Positions 1 through 10,380 of a DNA stretch of 14,440 nt are shown here, one piece after another. Below the pieces are notes generated by a model. The model ran no database searches. It had not been told where the DNA came from and saw nothing but the letters and a program-made list of their open reading frames with translations. Positions within the stretch are counted from its first letter, which is position 1. Each line of letters begins with the position of its first letter. This DNA is from Flintibacter faecis (GTDB lineage: Bacteria; Bacillota; Clostridia; Oscillospirales; Oscillospiraceae). The DNA lies in contig NZ_JACOPN010000015.1 of assembly GCF_014287875.1 (NCBI RefSeq), forward strand, positions 1 through 14,440, written 5' to 3'. Position numbers and translations under genes: made by a program.

Positions 1-8
1 TCGGACAT
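1..8 (-). CDS. Start of a leftward gene running off the window (partial)
   Basis: On the minus strand an ATG at 8-6 is followed by TCC GA, so the product would begin Met-Ser-Asp/Glu. An AAAGGAG ribosome binding site lies about 10 nt upstream (near 19-25), and a possible promoter lies further up. Only two full codons are visible, so no function can be assigned. It would be the next leftward gene after recD2, separated from it by about 175 nt of AT-rich DNA in which I see no gene and no clear terminator hairpin. Confidence 0.4.
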
Positions 9-47
9 AGTTTGCTTGCTCCTTTCGAATGTTTGTGTGGTAACTTC

Positions 48-76
48 ATTCTACCAGAGCCTGCAAGCTATGTCTT
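48..76 (-). promoter_or_regulatory. Possible sigma-A promoter for the left-edge gene
   Basis: Read leftward, AAGACA (76-71) and TAGAAT (53-48) are separated by 17 nt. The -35 matches consensus at four of six positions and the -10 at five of six. The start of transcription would fall near 41, leaving a leader of about 30 nt before the ATG at 8. The whole 9-184 stretch is AT-rich, so chance matches are likely. Confidence 0.3.
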
Positions 77-184
77 CTTTTATGCTCTTTTTAATTTGCG
101 CAAGTTATTGTACATTATCTCGGTTTAAATATAAGTATCGTTCATTTTTGGACTATCCGGTGGGAAAAATTTTTTTAGTTTTTT

Positions 185-2389
185 TTAGTTTTCGGACAGC
201 CTAGCTCTCAGGCCGGAATAGCGGCGGGTCTGGCGGTCGTTGGAGACCATATAGGCCACCGTCTGGTCGTCGCCCACGATGATAAATAACTCTTTGGCCC
301 GGGTGATGGCGGTGTACAGCACGCTGCGGGACAGGAGCATGGGAGCCCCATCCAGAGCGGCAAGGATCACCGCCCGATACTCCGCCCCCTGGGCCTTGTG
401 TACCGTGACGGCGAAGGCCGGCTCCAGCTCCCCCAGCATATCCGGGGTGTATTCCACCACCCGTCCGTCAAAGTCCACCGTGACCACATCCCGGTCGATG
501 GTGCGGACCACGCCGATGTCCCCGTTGAACATCCCCATGCCGGAATCAGCACCCCCGTCCTCCCGCCAGAGCACGTCGTAGTTGTTCTTCACCTGCATCA
601 CCCGGTCCCCCGCACGGAAGACCCAGTCGCCGAAGCGCCGCTCCCCCTTTCCATCCAAGGGCGGGTTCAGGGCGGCCTGGAGGGCCTGGTTCAGGGCCTT
701 CGTCCCCGTGGTGCGCCGCCGGGTGGGGGAGAGCACCTGGATTTGGTCCGCCGGGATGCCCATCCGCTCTGGCAGACGGCGGCGGCACAGGTCCACGATG
801 GTGTCCACCGCGCTCTGGCCGTCCCGGCGGGTGAGGAAAAAGAAGTCGTTGTCGTTGCGCTTCAGGTCGGGCAGCTGGCCGCAATCCACCATGTGGGCGT
901 TGCGGATGATGGCGCTCTGGGCCGCCTGGCGGAAGATCTCCGTCAATCGGACGGTGGGCACCGCCCCGCTGCGGATCAGGTCGGAGAACAGATTCCCCGG
1001 CCCCACCGAGGGCAGCTGATCCGGGTCACCCACCAGCACCAGGCGGCAGTCCCCCCGCAGAGCCTGGAGCAGGGCTGCCATCAAGGTCACATCCACCATA
1101 GATGTCTCGTCCACGATGACTGCATCGGCGCTTAACGGCTCGTCCGCGTCGTGGGTAAAGACCAGCTTGCCCGTGTGGGGGTCAAAGGCGGTCTCCAGCA
1201 GGCGGTGGATGGTGGAGGCCTCTGTGCCGCACAGCTCCCCCAGCCGCTTGGCCGCCCGGCCCGTGGGGGCGGCTAGGGCGGTGTCCAGACCCATAGCCTC
1301 GAACAGGGCCAGCACCCCCCGCAGACAGGTGGTCTTGCCCGTGCCCGGGCCGCCGGTGAGCAGCATCACCTGCCGCTGGGCGGCCAGCTCCACCGCCTGG
1401 CGCTGCTGGGGGGCATAGGTGATGCCCTGGTCCCGCTGGATGCGCCGCAACAGCCCCTCCATATCGCCGGGGGGCAGCAGCTCGTTTTCGCTCATCTCCC
1501 GGATGCGCCAGGCGATGAGCGTCTCCGCCTCATACAGGCTGGGGAGATAGACCCCGTCCTGCCCGGCCACCCGCTCCCGCTCCACGCAGCCCCGGACGGC
1601 TAAATCGTCCAGACAGTCCTCCAGCTCCTCCCCGGGCACGCCCAGCAGCTGGGCGGTGGCCCCCACCAGCTTGCCATAGGGCAGGAAGGTGTGGCCGTTA
1701 TTCAGATTGTGGGTCAGCTCGAACAGCAGGCCGGCCTCCAGCCGCTGGGGGTCCTCCGTCTCAACCCCCAGGGACAGGGCCAGGGCGTCGGCCTGGGCAA
1801 AGTCCACGCCGAACTCCTCCCCCACCAGCAGATAGGGGTTGGCTTTCAGGGCCTCCAGCGCCACGTCGCCATAGCACCGGCGCAGCTGGGGCACCAGCTC
1901 CAGGGGCAGACCGTGCTCCCCCAAGAACTCCGCCAGACGCTGCATCCCCATCTGCTGACGGAACACGTCCCCGATCTGCCGGGCCCGTTTGGGGGAGATG
2001 CCCCGGATACGGGTGAGCTGCTCCGGGTCGTCCTCGATGACCTGGAACACGTCCTCCCCGAATTCCTCCACCAGCAGCCGGGCGGTGGCCTTGCCCACCC
2101 CCTTCACGGCCCCAGAGGCCAGATAGTGATAGATCTCCTTCAGGCCCTGGGGCAGGCGGCGCTCCACCACCTCCGCCTTGAACTGGGAACCATAGGTGGG
2201 GTGCCGGGTCCAGCGGCCCCGCACGGACAGGTATTCTCCCGGGGAGATGCCGGGCATAGCGCCCACCACGGTGGTCTCCTCCTCCCCGCAGTCCAGGCGC
2301 AGGATGGTATAGCCGTTCTCCTCGTTCTGATAGATGACGGCGGAGACTGTCCCCTCCAGCACCTGTGCCTGTGTTGTAACTTCTTCCAA
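185..2389 (-). CDS. recD2: RecD2-type ATP-dependent 5'-3' DNA helicase (RecD/TraA family)
   Basis: This is a superfamily 1B helicase of the RecD2 kind, which acts without RecBC in DNA repair and recombination. With a TTG start at 2389 the product has 734 aa, normal for RecD2. The N-terminal part has an OB-like stretch, then helix-hairpin-helix repeats around residues 90-140. The Walker A motif GGPGTGKT is at about 346-353, the DEAD-like motif DETSM at about 427-431, and the GDPDQLPSVG motif follows. The C-terminal motifs VTVHKAQG and YTAITRAK are present. An ATG at 2530 would add 47 residues, but that extension (many P, G, R, C) is read through an intergenic repeat. AAGGGGG about 8 nt before the TTG supports the shorter form, whose LEEVTTQAQVLEGTV start fits the family. 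It is probably the last gene of the uvrB-uvrA group, after a 163-nt gap. Confidence 0.93.
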   Translation of the reverse strand: MEEVTTQAQVLEGTVSAVIYQNEENGYTILRLDCGEEETTVVGAMPGISPGEYLSVRGRWTRHPTYGSQFKAEVVERRLPQGLKEIYHYLASGAVKGVGKATARLLVEEFGEDVFQVIEDDPEQLTRIRGISPKRARQIGDVFRQQMGMQRLAEFLGEHGLPLELVPQLRRCYGDVALEALKANPYLLVGEEFGVDFAQADALALSLGVETEDPQRLEAGLLFELTHNLNNGHTFLPYGKLVGATAQLLGVPGEELEDCLDDLAVRGCVERERVAGQDGVYLPSLYEAETLIAWRIREMSENELLPPGDMEGLLRRIQRDQGITYAPQQRQAVELAAQRQVMLLTGGPGTGKTTCLRGVLALFEAMGLDTALAAPTGRAAKRLGELCGTEASTIHRLLETAFDPHTGKLVFTHDADEPLSADAVIVDETSMVDVTLMAALLQALRGDCRLVLVGDPDQLPSVGPGNLFSDLIRSGAVPTVRLTEIFRQAAQSAIIRNAHMVDCGQLPDLKRNDNDFFFLTRRDGQSAVDTIVDLCRRRLPERMGIPADQIQVLSPTRRRTTGTKALNQALQAALNPPLDGKGERRFGDWVFRAGDRVMQVKNNYDVLWREDGGADSGMGMFNGDIGVVRTIDRDVVTVDFDGRVVEYTPDMLGELEPAFAVTVHKAQGAEYRAVILAALDGAPMLLSRSVLYTAITRAKELFIIVGDDQTVAYMVSNDRQTRRYSGLRARLSEN

Positions 2390-2437
2390 GGGACAAGCCC
2401 CCTTTTCTCTGGTGTGATCAAGATGCAGACCCTCTCC

Positions 2438-2544
2438 GCCCAGTGTTTCCACTGGGCACCTCCCCCACAGGGGGAGGCAAGTAAGAGTCTGGCCGCACCC
2501 CCTTGGCTCCCCCCGTGGGGGAGCTGGCACGGCGCAGCCGTGAC
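2438..2544. repeat. Four-hairpin intergenic repeat upstream of recD2
   Basis: Four perfect small dyads lie in a row. They are GCCCAGTG/CACTGGGC around TTTC (2438-2457), CCTCCCCC/GGGGGAGG around ACA (2459-2477), GCTCCCCC/GGGGGAGC around CGT (2506-2524), and CACGGC/GCCGTG around GCA (2528-2542). A 20-bp core at 2525-2544 recurs identically at 14232-14251, also following a C-rich/G-rich hairpin. I believe similar units are frequent between genes in Oscillospirales genomes, but that is recollection. No U-tract follows, so a simple terminator role is not supported; it fills most of the gap before recD2. Confidence 0.7.
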
Positions 2545-2552
2545 TGAGAGGG

Positions 2553-2891
2553 CTAATTCCTAACTTGACAAATGTACTCCTCCAGCGCCGATGCCGGCCA
2601 CAGGGCCAGGTCGGGCCAGCGGAGGGTAAGGCGCAGGGCCAGTTCCCAGCCCTGGGGGGTCAGGTCCACGTCGGCGATGACCACCGGGCAGGACAGCAGT
2701 CCCAGGCCCCGCAGCCACATCAGCCCCCGCACCGTCTGCTCCAGCTCCTCCCCCGCCCCCCGTCCGGCGATGACCAGCCGGACGTTCCGGGCAGGGATGG
2801 GCCGCAGCAGCCGCCCCAGCAGCACCCAGCCCAGGGCGCACAGGCCCAGCACACACAGGACGCACAGCGCCCCCTCCATCCAAAGCTCCAT
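2553..2891 (-). CDS. Small membrane-anchored protein of unknown function, 112 aa
   Basis: I do not recognise this family. The product begins with one hydrophobic segment (about residues 6-28, rich in Leu, Cys and Val), then a basic stretch (LLGRLLRPIPARNVRLVI) and a soluble C-terminal part with conserved-looking hydrophobic strands (CPVVIADVDLTPQGWELA). An ATG at 2912 is possible, but the ATG at 2891 is preferred because GGAGGT lies 8 nt upstream. It sits 46 nt after the small multidrug-export-like gene and before recD2 on the same strand, so it is probably in the same transcript. The second half could be a small alpha/beta domain facing the cytoplasm; this is a guess from the sequence pattern only. 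Confidence 0.65.
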   Translation of the reverse strand: MELWMEGALCVLCVLGLCALGWVLLGRLLRPIPARNVRLVIAGRGAGEELEQTVRGLMWLRGLGLLSCPVVIADVDLTPQGWELALRLTLRWPDLALWPASALEEYICQVRN

Positions 2892-2937
2892 CGGGCAGCA
2901 CCTCCGGGCCATTCTATGCCCGGGGCCGCCCCTTCCG

Positions 2938-3435
2938 TTACACTGCGCCGGAAAACAGATTGATGCCCATGTGGGTCAGTCCCAGCATGATACATCCGGC
3001 GGTAAGTACCCCCAGCACCACGGCGGGCAGGGCGTTTTTCAGCCGCATGTCCAAAAAGGCCGCCGCCAGGGAGCCCGTCCAGGCCCCCGTCCCCGGCAGG
3101 GGGATGGCCACGAACAGCCACAGCCCCAGCGTCTGATACCGGCGGACCTTCTGCCCCTTCAGATGGGCCTTGGTCTCCATGCGGTCGATCAGGCCGTTCA
3201 TCCGGGGGAAGTATTTCCGCAGCAGCAAAAAGACCCGGCGAATATACACAATGATAAAGGGGCTGGGGATCAGATTGCCCACCACCGCCGCGGGAAAGGC
3301 CAGGTAATAGGGCAGCCCCATGGCCACCCCAAAGGGCAGCCCGCCCCGCAGCTCTACGATGGGGATCATGGACACCAGCATGGTGAACACAAATTTTCCC
3401 TGTGTTGTGGCCGTCAGCCAATTTAAAAGTTCCAT
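2938..3435 (-). CDS. Small multidrug-export-like integral membrane protein (COG2426 / Sm_multidrug_ex type)
   Basis: This 165-aa protein has the pattern of the Sm_multidrug_ex family: the stretch VSMIPIVELRGGLPFG near residues 21-36, a GNLIPSPFII segment near 53-62, and a second glycine/proline-rich re-entrant-like motif (IPLPGTGAWTGSL) near 111-123. There are about four hydrophobic segments. The family name is historical and a drug-export role is poorly supported, so transport function should be treated as unknown. GAGGT lies 5 nt before the ATG. It lies 31 nt after uvrA and 46 nt before the 112-aa gene, so it is likely co-transcribed with uvrA. Confidence 0.85.
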   Translation of the reverse strand: MELLNWLTATTQGKFVFTMLVSMIPIVELRGGLPFGVAMGLPYYLAFPAAVVGNLIPSPFIIVYIRRVFLLLRKYFPRMNGLIDRMETKAHLKGQKVRRYQTLGLWLFVAIPLPGTGAWTGSLAAAFLDMRLKNALPAVVLGVLTAGCIMLGLTHMGINLFSGAV

Positions 3436-3466
3436 TTGTTGACCTCATTTATGGGTGTTTTGTGGA

Positions 3467-6292
<2,826 letters not shown>

Positions 6293-6332
6293 TGGTCTTC
6301 TCCTTTTCCCCGTCAGGGGGAGTCGTTTTGAT

Positions 6333-7196
6333 CTACCAAACCGGGGTCAATTTGGTCAGGGGGAGCAGATAGCTGAACAGGGTCGCCCCGGTCAGCAGCA
6401 GCATTCCCACCAGGGCGGCCGCCACCGAAATGTCAGAGGGCTGGGCCTGTTCCCCGTCCTTCACCAGCCAGTTCATCCTGGCTTGGAGCAGCTGCTTGTA
6501 AAACAGCACATACAGCACGGTGAAGAGGGCCAGGGCTGTGGCCTTGACATAGTCGGTCCAGCTCCCCCGCTGAGACAGCCGGGGTCCCATGACCAGCTGG
6601 ATCACGTTGTACAGCTGGGGCTGGTGGACGGTGTGGTAATCCGCCGAAGTGGTGACGCCCACGATCTCCCCGGTGGAGGTGGTGGCATAGATGCCCGGTG
6701 TCCAATCGTCATAGTCGGTGCCGTCCTCCCACACCAGACCTCTGGACCAATAATCATTTAACATCCGGCCTGGGGAGGCATAGCCGCCCCGAAAGACCAC
6801 CGTACCCTCCCGGCGCACCTCCACCCCGATCTGGCCGCTGGGCCAGGGGTCCTCCGGGTCGTAAGGGGGCCGGGCCGTGGGGTCCCGTTTCACCTGATAG
6901 GGGCCGTAGGTCTCCTCCCCCCAGCGGTAGGTGACGGTGTCCCCGGTGACGGAGAACTCCGCACTCTGTCCGTCCAGCTTGCCGGAGTAGCGGACGGTCT
7001 CCCCCGCCTGGGTGCGGACCAGCAGGGCCTTTTTGCCGTCCATTCCGACGCAGACCAGCCCCGGGTGGCTCTGGAACCAGAACGCCAGGCCGGTAAAGGC
7101 CGCGATCATCACGATCAGCAAAAGCAGCAGGATGCGTTGATAGACGCTCAGGGCCGAAAACGGGCTCTTCTTTTCCCACGGTTCTCTCTTTTCCAT
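6333..7196 (-). CDS. Predicted three-helix membrane protein of unknown function, 287 aa
   Basis: I do not recognise the family. There is a charged N-terminus, then one helix at about residues 21-41. A large domain of about 170 residues (43-213) follows, rich in beta-type segments, Gly, Asp and Trp (for example [17 protein letters not shown] and [13 protein letters not shown]). Two more hydrophobic segments are at about 216-233 and 257-280. The first helix has positive charge on its N-terminal side, so the central domain would lie outside the cell and the C-terminus outside or in the membrane. GGAGGGT precedes the ATG by 5 nt. It is wedged between ybaK (50 nt) and uvrA (40 nt) on the same strand. 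A sensor or surface role is possible, but nothing in the sequence decides it. Confidence 0.75.
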   Translation of the reverse strand: MEKREPWEKKSPFSALSVYQRILLLLLIVMIAAFTGLAFWFQSHPGLVCVGMDGKKALLVRTQAGETVRYSGKLDGQSAEFSVTGDTVTYRWGEETYGPYQVKRDPTARPPYDPEDPWPSGQIGVEVRREGTVVFRGGYASPGRMLNDYWSRGLVWEDGTDYDDWTPGIYATTSTGEIVGVTTSADYHTVHQPQLYNVIQLVMGPRLSQRGSWTDYVKATALALFTVLYVLFYKQLLQARMNWLVKDGEQAQPSDISVAAALVGMLLLTGATLFSYLLPLTKLTPVW

Positions 7197-7246
7197 GGTA
7201 TACCCTCCTGTTCTGTTGTTGATACGCCCCGGTCACCCGGTCCGGT

Positions 7247-7735
7247 TTACACGGTGAGGTCCGCCGTCTTTCCCCCCACTAAGGCGATGAGGTCAGCGGG
7301 GGCCAGCTCCACCTGATAGCCGATCTTCCCGGCGGAGACGGTGATGGTGTCCAGGATCTCCGCCGTCTCGTGGAAGACGGTGGGGAACTGCTTCTTCATG
7401 CCCACCGGGGAGCAGCCCCCGTGGACATAGCCCGTGAGGGGCAGCAGTTCCTTCTGGTGGATCATGGCGATGGACTTCTCCCCCACCGCCTTGGCCGCCT
7501 TTTTCAGGTCCAAACTGTCCCCCACGGGGATGTCGAACACATAATAGCCCCCGGAGGCCCCCCGGGCCACCAGCGTCTTGAACACGCACTCCGGGTCCTG
7601 GCCCATAGACCGGGCCACGGTGACGCCGTCCACCGCCACCCCCTCCTCGTGGGGATAGGTGTGGGCGGTATAGGCCACCTTCTTCTGCTCCAAAACCCGC
7701 ATCACATTGGTCTTTTCGTCTTTTTGCTTTGCCAT
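7247..7735 (-). CDS. ybaK: YbaK/EbsC-family Cys-tRNA(Pro) deacylase-like protein
   Basis: The 162-aa product matches the YbaK branch of the aminoacyl-tRNA editing fold, which hydrolyses Cys mischarged on tRNA(Pro). Family traits are the N-terminal KTNVMRVLEQKKVAY, VFKTLV near residues 52-57 carrying a conserved lysine, LDLKKAAKAVGEKSIAMI, and the TGYVHGGCSPVGMKK loop near 101-115. The ATG at 7735 is preferred, because AGAGGG stands 6 nt before it and the N-terminus fits the family. A second ATG at 7702 overlaps the RAYT stop as TGATG but lacks a ribosome binding site. Its first 34 bp are shared with the 3' end of the RAYT gene, so its binding site lies inside that gene. Confidence 0.92.
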   Translation of the reverse strand: MAKQKDEKTNVMRVLEQKKVAYTAHTYPHEEGVAVDGVTVARSMGQDPECVFKTLVARGASGGYYVFDIPVGDSLDLKKAAKAVGEKSIAMIHQKELLPLTGYVHGGCSPVGMKKQFPTVFHETAEILDTITVSAGKIGYQVELAPADLIALVGGKTADLTV

Positions 7736-8256
7736 GGTATTCCCTCTGTTTCTGAAAAAAATTTTACTTCTCGCTCCTGGGCTGGATTCGTATCAATATA
7801 GTCCCAAATGTCCAGATAGTCCTGTTCATTTCGTATCACATGGTCGTAATAACCCTTCTGCCAGATAGGTCGGCCCACCGCTTTCGACACGGCTCCTTTG
7901 AATTGGTTGATGATGCGTGATATCGTAGGGGCGGCCTGTGGCCGCCCGGCCTCCCGTTGGCTGATTGTGATTATCATGTGGATATGGTCTGGCATAATCA
8001 CATATTTATCTACGCATACAAATTCATATACGGTGGACAAATTTTGTATCTCCCGGTCTAGTTTTACCCCAATTTCCGATAACAGCGGGCGGCCACAGGC
8101 CGCCCCTACAGATGTCCCCCCTGGCTCGCAGTTCTTTTCGTCGGCTTCCCAAAACAGTTTTTCCCGTCCAGCGGTACAGATGGTGATGAAATATGCCCCT
8201 GGGTGGCTGTAATCGTAATGGGTCAGGCGGATCTGCTTTCGCTTTTCCCCACCCAT
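7702..8256 (-). CDS. REP-associated tyrosine transposase (RAYT, HUH/Y1 family)
   Basis: This 184-aa protein belongs to the IS200-like Y1 HUH nucleases that process single-stranded REP hairpins. Family traits are the N-terminal RKQIRLTHYDYSHPGAYFITICT, the HUH motif in MPDHIHMI (H91, H93), and the nucleophile region IWQKGYYDHVIRNEQDY, where Y136 or Y137 is the likely catalytic tyrosine. Two REP-like elements are translated in frame: V50-P57 and about A103-T111 are encoded by inverted 24-bp copies. Both fall where the family has variable loops. The ATG is only 1 nt after the uvrB stop and has a weak binding site (GGGGGAAATAAT), suggesting translational coupling. The last 15 or so residues are read through ybaK's binding site and start, so the original 3' end may be altered. 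Composition is less GC-rich than the neighbours. Confidence 0.9.
   Translation of the reverse strand: MGGEKRKQIRLTHYDYSHPGAYFITICTAGREKLFWEADEKNCEPGGTSVGAACGRPLLSEIGVKLDREIQNLSTVYEFVCVDKYVIMPDHIHMIITISQREAGRPQAAPTISRIINQFKGAVSKAVGRPIWQKGYYDHVIRNEQDYLDIWDYIDTNPAQEREVKFFSETEGIPWQSKKTKRPM
7925..7948 (+). repeat. REP-like element, plus-oriented copy inside the RAYT gene
   Basis: This 24-bp unit begins with GTAG and continues as an 8-bp stem, GGGCGGCC and GGCCGCCC, around the loop TGT. It is the exact reverse complement of 8086-8109. A GTAG tetranucleotide 5' of a hairpin is the known recognition layout of REP sequences processed by RAYT proteins such as E. coli TnpA-REP. On the coding strand it is read as roughly AGRPQAAPT. 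Confidence 0.85.
8086..8109 (-). repeat. REP-like element, minus-oriented copy inside the RAYT gene
   Basis: This is a perfect inverted copy of 7925-7948, with GTAG at 8109-8106 on the minus strand followed by the same 8-bp hairpin. On the RAYT coding strand it is in frame and starts exactly at a codon boundary, encoding VGAACGRP (residues 50-57). The two copies face each other across 137 bp, a BIME-like arrangement of inverted REPs. Confidence 0.85.
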
Positions 8257-8257
8257 A

Positions 8258-10231
8258 TTATTTCCCCCGCAATTCGATGATCTGGTCCCGCAGGGCGGCG
8301 GCCAGCTCGAATTCCAGCATTTTGGCGGCCTCTTTCATCTGCTTTTCCAATGCGGCTATCTTGGCGGCCTTTTGCTGCTTGGTCAGGGCGGGGGCGATGC
8401 CCTTGCGGGCCTGGGAGTCAGTCTCGTCGGCCTGGGCGGAGATGTCCAGCAGGTCCCGCACCGACTTGATGACCGTCTTGGGCACGATGCCGTGCTGTTT
8501 ATTATAGGCCGCCTGCTTCTCCCGGCGGCGCTGGGTCTCGTCCATGGCCCGCCGCATGGACGGGGTAACGGTATCTGCGTACATGATGACCTGCCCCCCG
8601 GCGTTTCGGGCGGCCCGGCCGATGGTCTGGATGAGGGCGGTCTCGCTGCGCAGGAATCCCTCCTTGTCCGCATCCAGGATGGCCACCAGAGACACCTCCG
8701 GCAGATCCAGCCCCTCCCGCAGCAGGTTGATGCCGATGAGCACATGGAAGGTGCCCAGGCGCAGGTCCCGGATGATCTCCATGCGCTCCATGGCGTCGAT
8801 GTCGTGGTGCATATACCGGACCTTGATGCCAGCCCCCTGGAGATAGGCGGTCAGGTCCTCGGCCATGCGCTTGGTCAGGGTGGTCACCAGCACCCGCTCG
8901 TTCTTGGCGGTGCGGGCGTTGATCTCGCCGATCAGGTCGTCGATCTGGCCCTCCACCGGGCGGACCTGGATCTCCGGGTCCAGCAGGCCGGTGGGCCGGA
9001 TGACCTGCTCCACGATCTGACCGGACCGGGTGCGCTCATACTCCCCGGGGGTGGCGGAGACATAGACCACCTGGTTCACCCGCCGCTCAAACTCCTCAAA
9101 CTTCAGGGGCCGGTTGTCATAGGCGCAGGGCAGGCGGAAGCCATAGTCCACCAGGGTGGTCTTTCTGGCCCGGTCCCCGTTGTACATGGCCCGGACCTGG
9201 GGCAGGGTCACATGGCTCTCGTCAATGAACAGCACAAAGTCCTTGGGGAAATAGTCCAGCAGGGTATGGGGGGGCGAGCCCACGGGGCGGCCCTCGATGA
9301 CCCGGGAGTAGTTCTCAATGCCGGAGCAGTAGCCCAGCTCCTGCATCATCTCCACGTCGTACATGGTGCGCTGCTTGATGCGCTGGGCCTCGATGAGCTT
9401 GTTCTGGCTCTCGAAAAAGGCCACCCGCTCCTCCAGCTCCTTATAAATTTCCTGAATGGCCGCATCCATCTTGTCCTTGGGGGTGACATAGTGGGTAGCG
9501 GGCCAGATGGGGATGTTGGTCAGCCGCCGGATGGGGGAGCCGGTGACCACGTTGATCTCGCTGATGCGGTCGATCTCGTCCCCGAAGAACTCCACCCGGA
9601 TGGCGGTGTCCTTCCAATAGGCGGGCCACACCTCCACCGTGTCCCCCCGGACCCGGAACATGTTCCGCTCGAAGGCGATGTCGTTGCGCTCATACCGGAT
9701 GGCCACCAGCTTTTTCAGCAGCTCGTCCCGCTCCAGGGTGGCCCCCACCCGCAATGAGACCATCATGGACGCAAAGTCCTCCGGCTCGCCCAGGCCATAG
9801 ATACAGGAGACGGAGGACACCACGATCACGTCCCGCCGCTCCAGCAGGGAGGCGGTGGCGGACAGACGCAGGCGGTCGATCTCCTCGTTGATGGCCGAGT
9901 CCTTTTCGATAAACGTGTCCGTGTGGGGGATATAGGCCTCCGGCTGGTAATAGTCATAGTAGCTGACAAAATACTCCACCGCGTTGTTGGGGAAGAACTC
10001 CCGAAACTCGGCGCACAGCTGGGCGGCCAGAGTCTTGTTGTGGGCCAGGACCAGGGTGGGCCGCTGGACCTGCTCGATGATCTTGGCCATGGTAAAGGTC
10101 TTGCCCGAGCCGGTGACGCCCAGCAGCGTCTGCTCGTCCAGTCCCATCTCAACGCCATTGGACAGGGCCTGGATGGCCTGGGGCTGGTCCCCGCTGGGCT
10201 TGTATTCCGAAACCACCTGGAATTTTGCCAT
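8258..10231 (-). CDS. uvrB: Excinuclease ABC subunit B (UvrB)
   Basis: This is the helicase-like damage-verification subunit that receives DNA from UvrA and recruits UvrC. The 657-aa product is full length. Walker A GVTGSGKT is at 38-45, the DNA-clamping beta-hairpin [12 protein letters not shown] at about 91-102, and the DESH motif at 337-340. Helicase motifs VSATPGEYE (about 391-399) and QTIGRAARN (about 535-543) are present, and a C-terminal UVR motif at about 618-657 would bind UvrC. GGAGGAGAAC precedes the ATG. The upstream 149 nt holds a radC terminator-like hairpin and a promoter with a LexA box, so uvrB heads its own SOS-regulated transcript. The next gene starts 1 nt after its stop. 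Confidence 0.98.
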   Translation of the reverse strand: MAKFQVVSEYKPSGDQPQAIQALSNGVEMGLDEQTLLGVTGSGKTFTMAKIIEQVQRPTLVLAHNKTLAAQLCAEFREFFPNNAVEYFVSYYDYYQPEAYIPHTDTFIEKDSAINEEIDRLRLSATASLLERRDVIVVSSVSCIYGLGEPEDFASMMVSLRVGATLERDELLKKLVAIRYERNDIAFERNMFRVRGDTVEVWPAYWKDTAIRVEFFGDEIDRISEINVVTGSPIRRLTNIPIWPATHYVTPKDKMDAAIQEIYKELEERVAFFESQNKLIEAQRIKQRTMYDVEMMQELGYCSGIENYSRVIEGRPVGSPPHTLLDYFPKDFVLFIDESHVTLPQVRAMYNGDRARKTTLVDYGFRLPCAYDNRPLKFEEFERRVNQVVYVSATPGEYERTRSGQIVEQVIRPTGLLDPEIQVRPVEGQIDDLIGEINARTAKNERVLVTTLTKRMAEDLTAYLQGAGIKVRYMHHDIDAMERMEIIRDLRLGTFHVLIGINLLREGLDLPEVSLVAILDADKEGFLRSETALIQTIGRAARNAGGQVIMYADTVTPSMRRAMDETQRRREKQAAYNKQHGIVPKTVIKSVRDLLDISAQADETDSQARKGIAPALTKQQKAAKIAALEKQMKEAAKMLEFELAAALRDQIIELRGK

Positions 10232-10283
10232 GTTCTCCTCCGATTCCCCGCCGCGGCGGTGCTGCCATTATTCTTGTACGTCC

Positions 10284-10312
10284 ATCATATCAGAACCAAT
10301 GTTCTAATGCAA
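10284..10312 (-). promoter_or_regulatory. Sigma-A promoter of the uvrB operon
   Basis: Read leftward, TTGCAT (10312-10307) and TATGAT (10289-10284) are exactly 17 nt apart, each close to consensus. Transcription would start near 10277, giving a leader of about 45 nt to the uvrB ATG. The spacer contains a LexA box. Confidence 0.8.
10293..10304. promoter_or_regulatory. LexA (DinR) SOS operator
   Basis: GAAC, four bases, GTTC is the core of the Bacillus/Clostridium LexA box. Here the dyad extends one base each side (A...T, 10292-10305). It lies inside the 17-nt spacer of the uvrB promoter, where bound LexA would block RNA polymerase. uvrB is a classical SOS target, so site and gene agree. Confidence 0.85.
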
Positions 10313-10319
10313 GAACAAC

Positions 10320-10353
10320 TTCGCTCCCCCTCCCGCCCGGGAAGGAGAGCGAA
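10320..10353 (-). terminator. Terminator-like hairpin after radC
   Basis: On the minus strand a 15-bp stem (10353-10339 with 10334-10320, including two G-U pairs) closes on a GGGC loop about 27 nt after the radC stop. It is followed by GTTGTTCTTG, T-rich but not a pure T-run, so termination may be partial. It separates radC from the uvrB promoter that follows. Confidence 0.6.
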
Positions 10354-10380
10354 ATCAGGAATGCTTCTATCGCGGCTCAT

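Noticed and set aside
167..192. Intrinsic terminator after recD2
   Set aside because: There are A/T runs but no stable GC stem ahead of a T-run on the minus strand.
16..204. 62-codon plus-strand frame at the left edge
   Set aside because: No ribosome binding site; it covers the promoter region of the left-edge gene and the recD2 3' end, and its hydrophobic content follows from AT-rich DNA.
7925..8109. CRISPR-like array or IS terminal inverted repeats
   Set aside because: Only two copies, in inverted orientation and inside the RAYT coding frame; the GTAG-plus-hairpin layout fits REP units better.
8372..9757. Long plus-strand frame opposite uvrB, and similar ones opposite recD2 and radC
   Set aside because: Same composition-driven antisense shadows; the opposite strand carries intact conserved genes.
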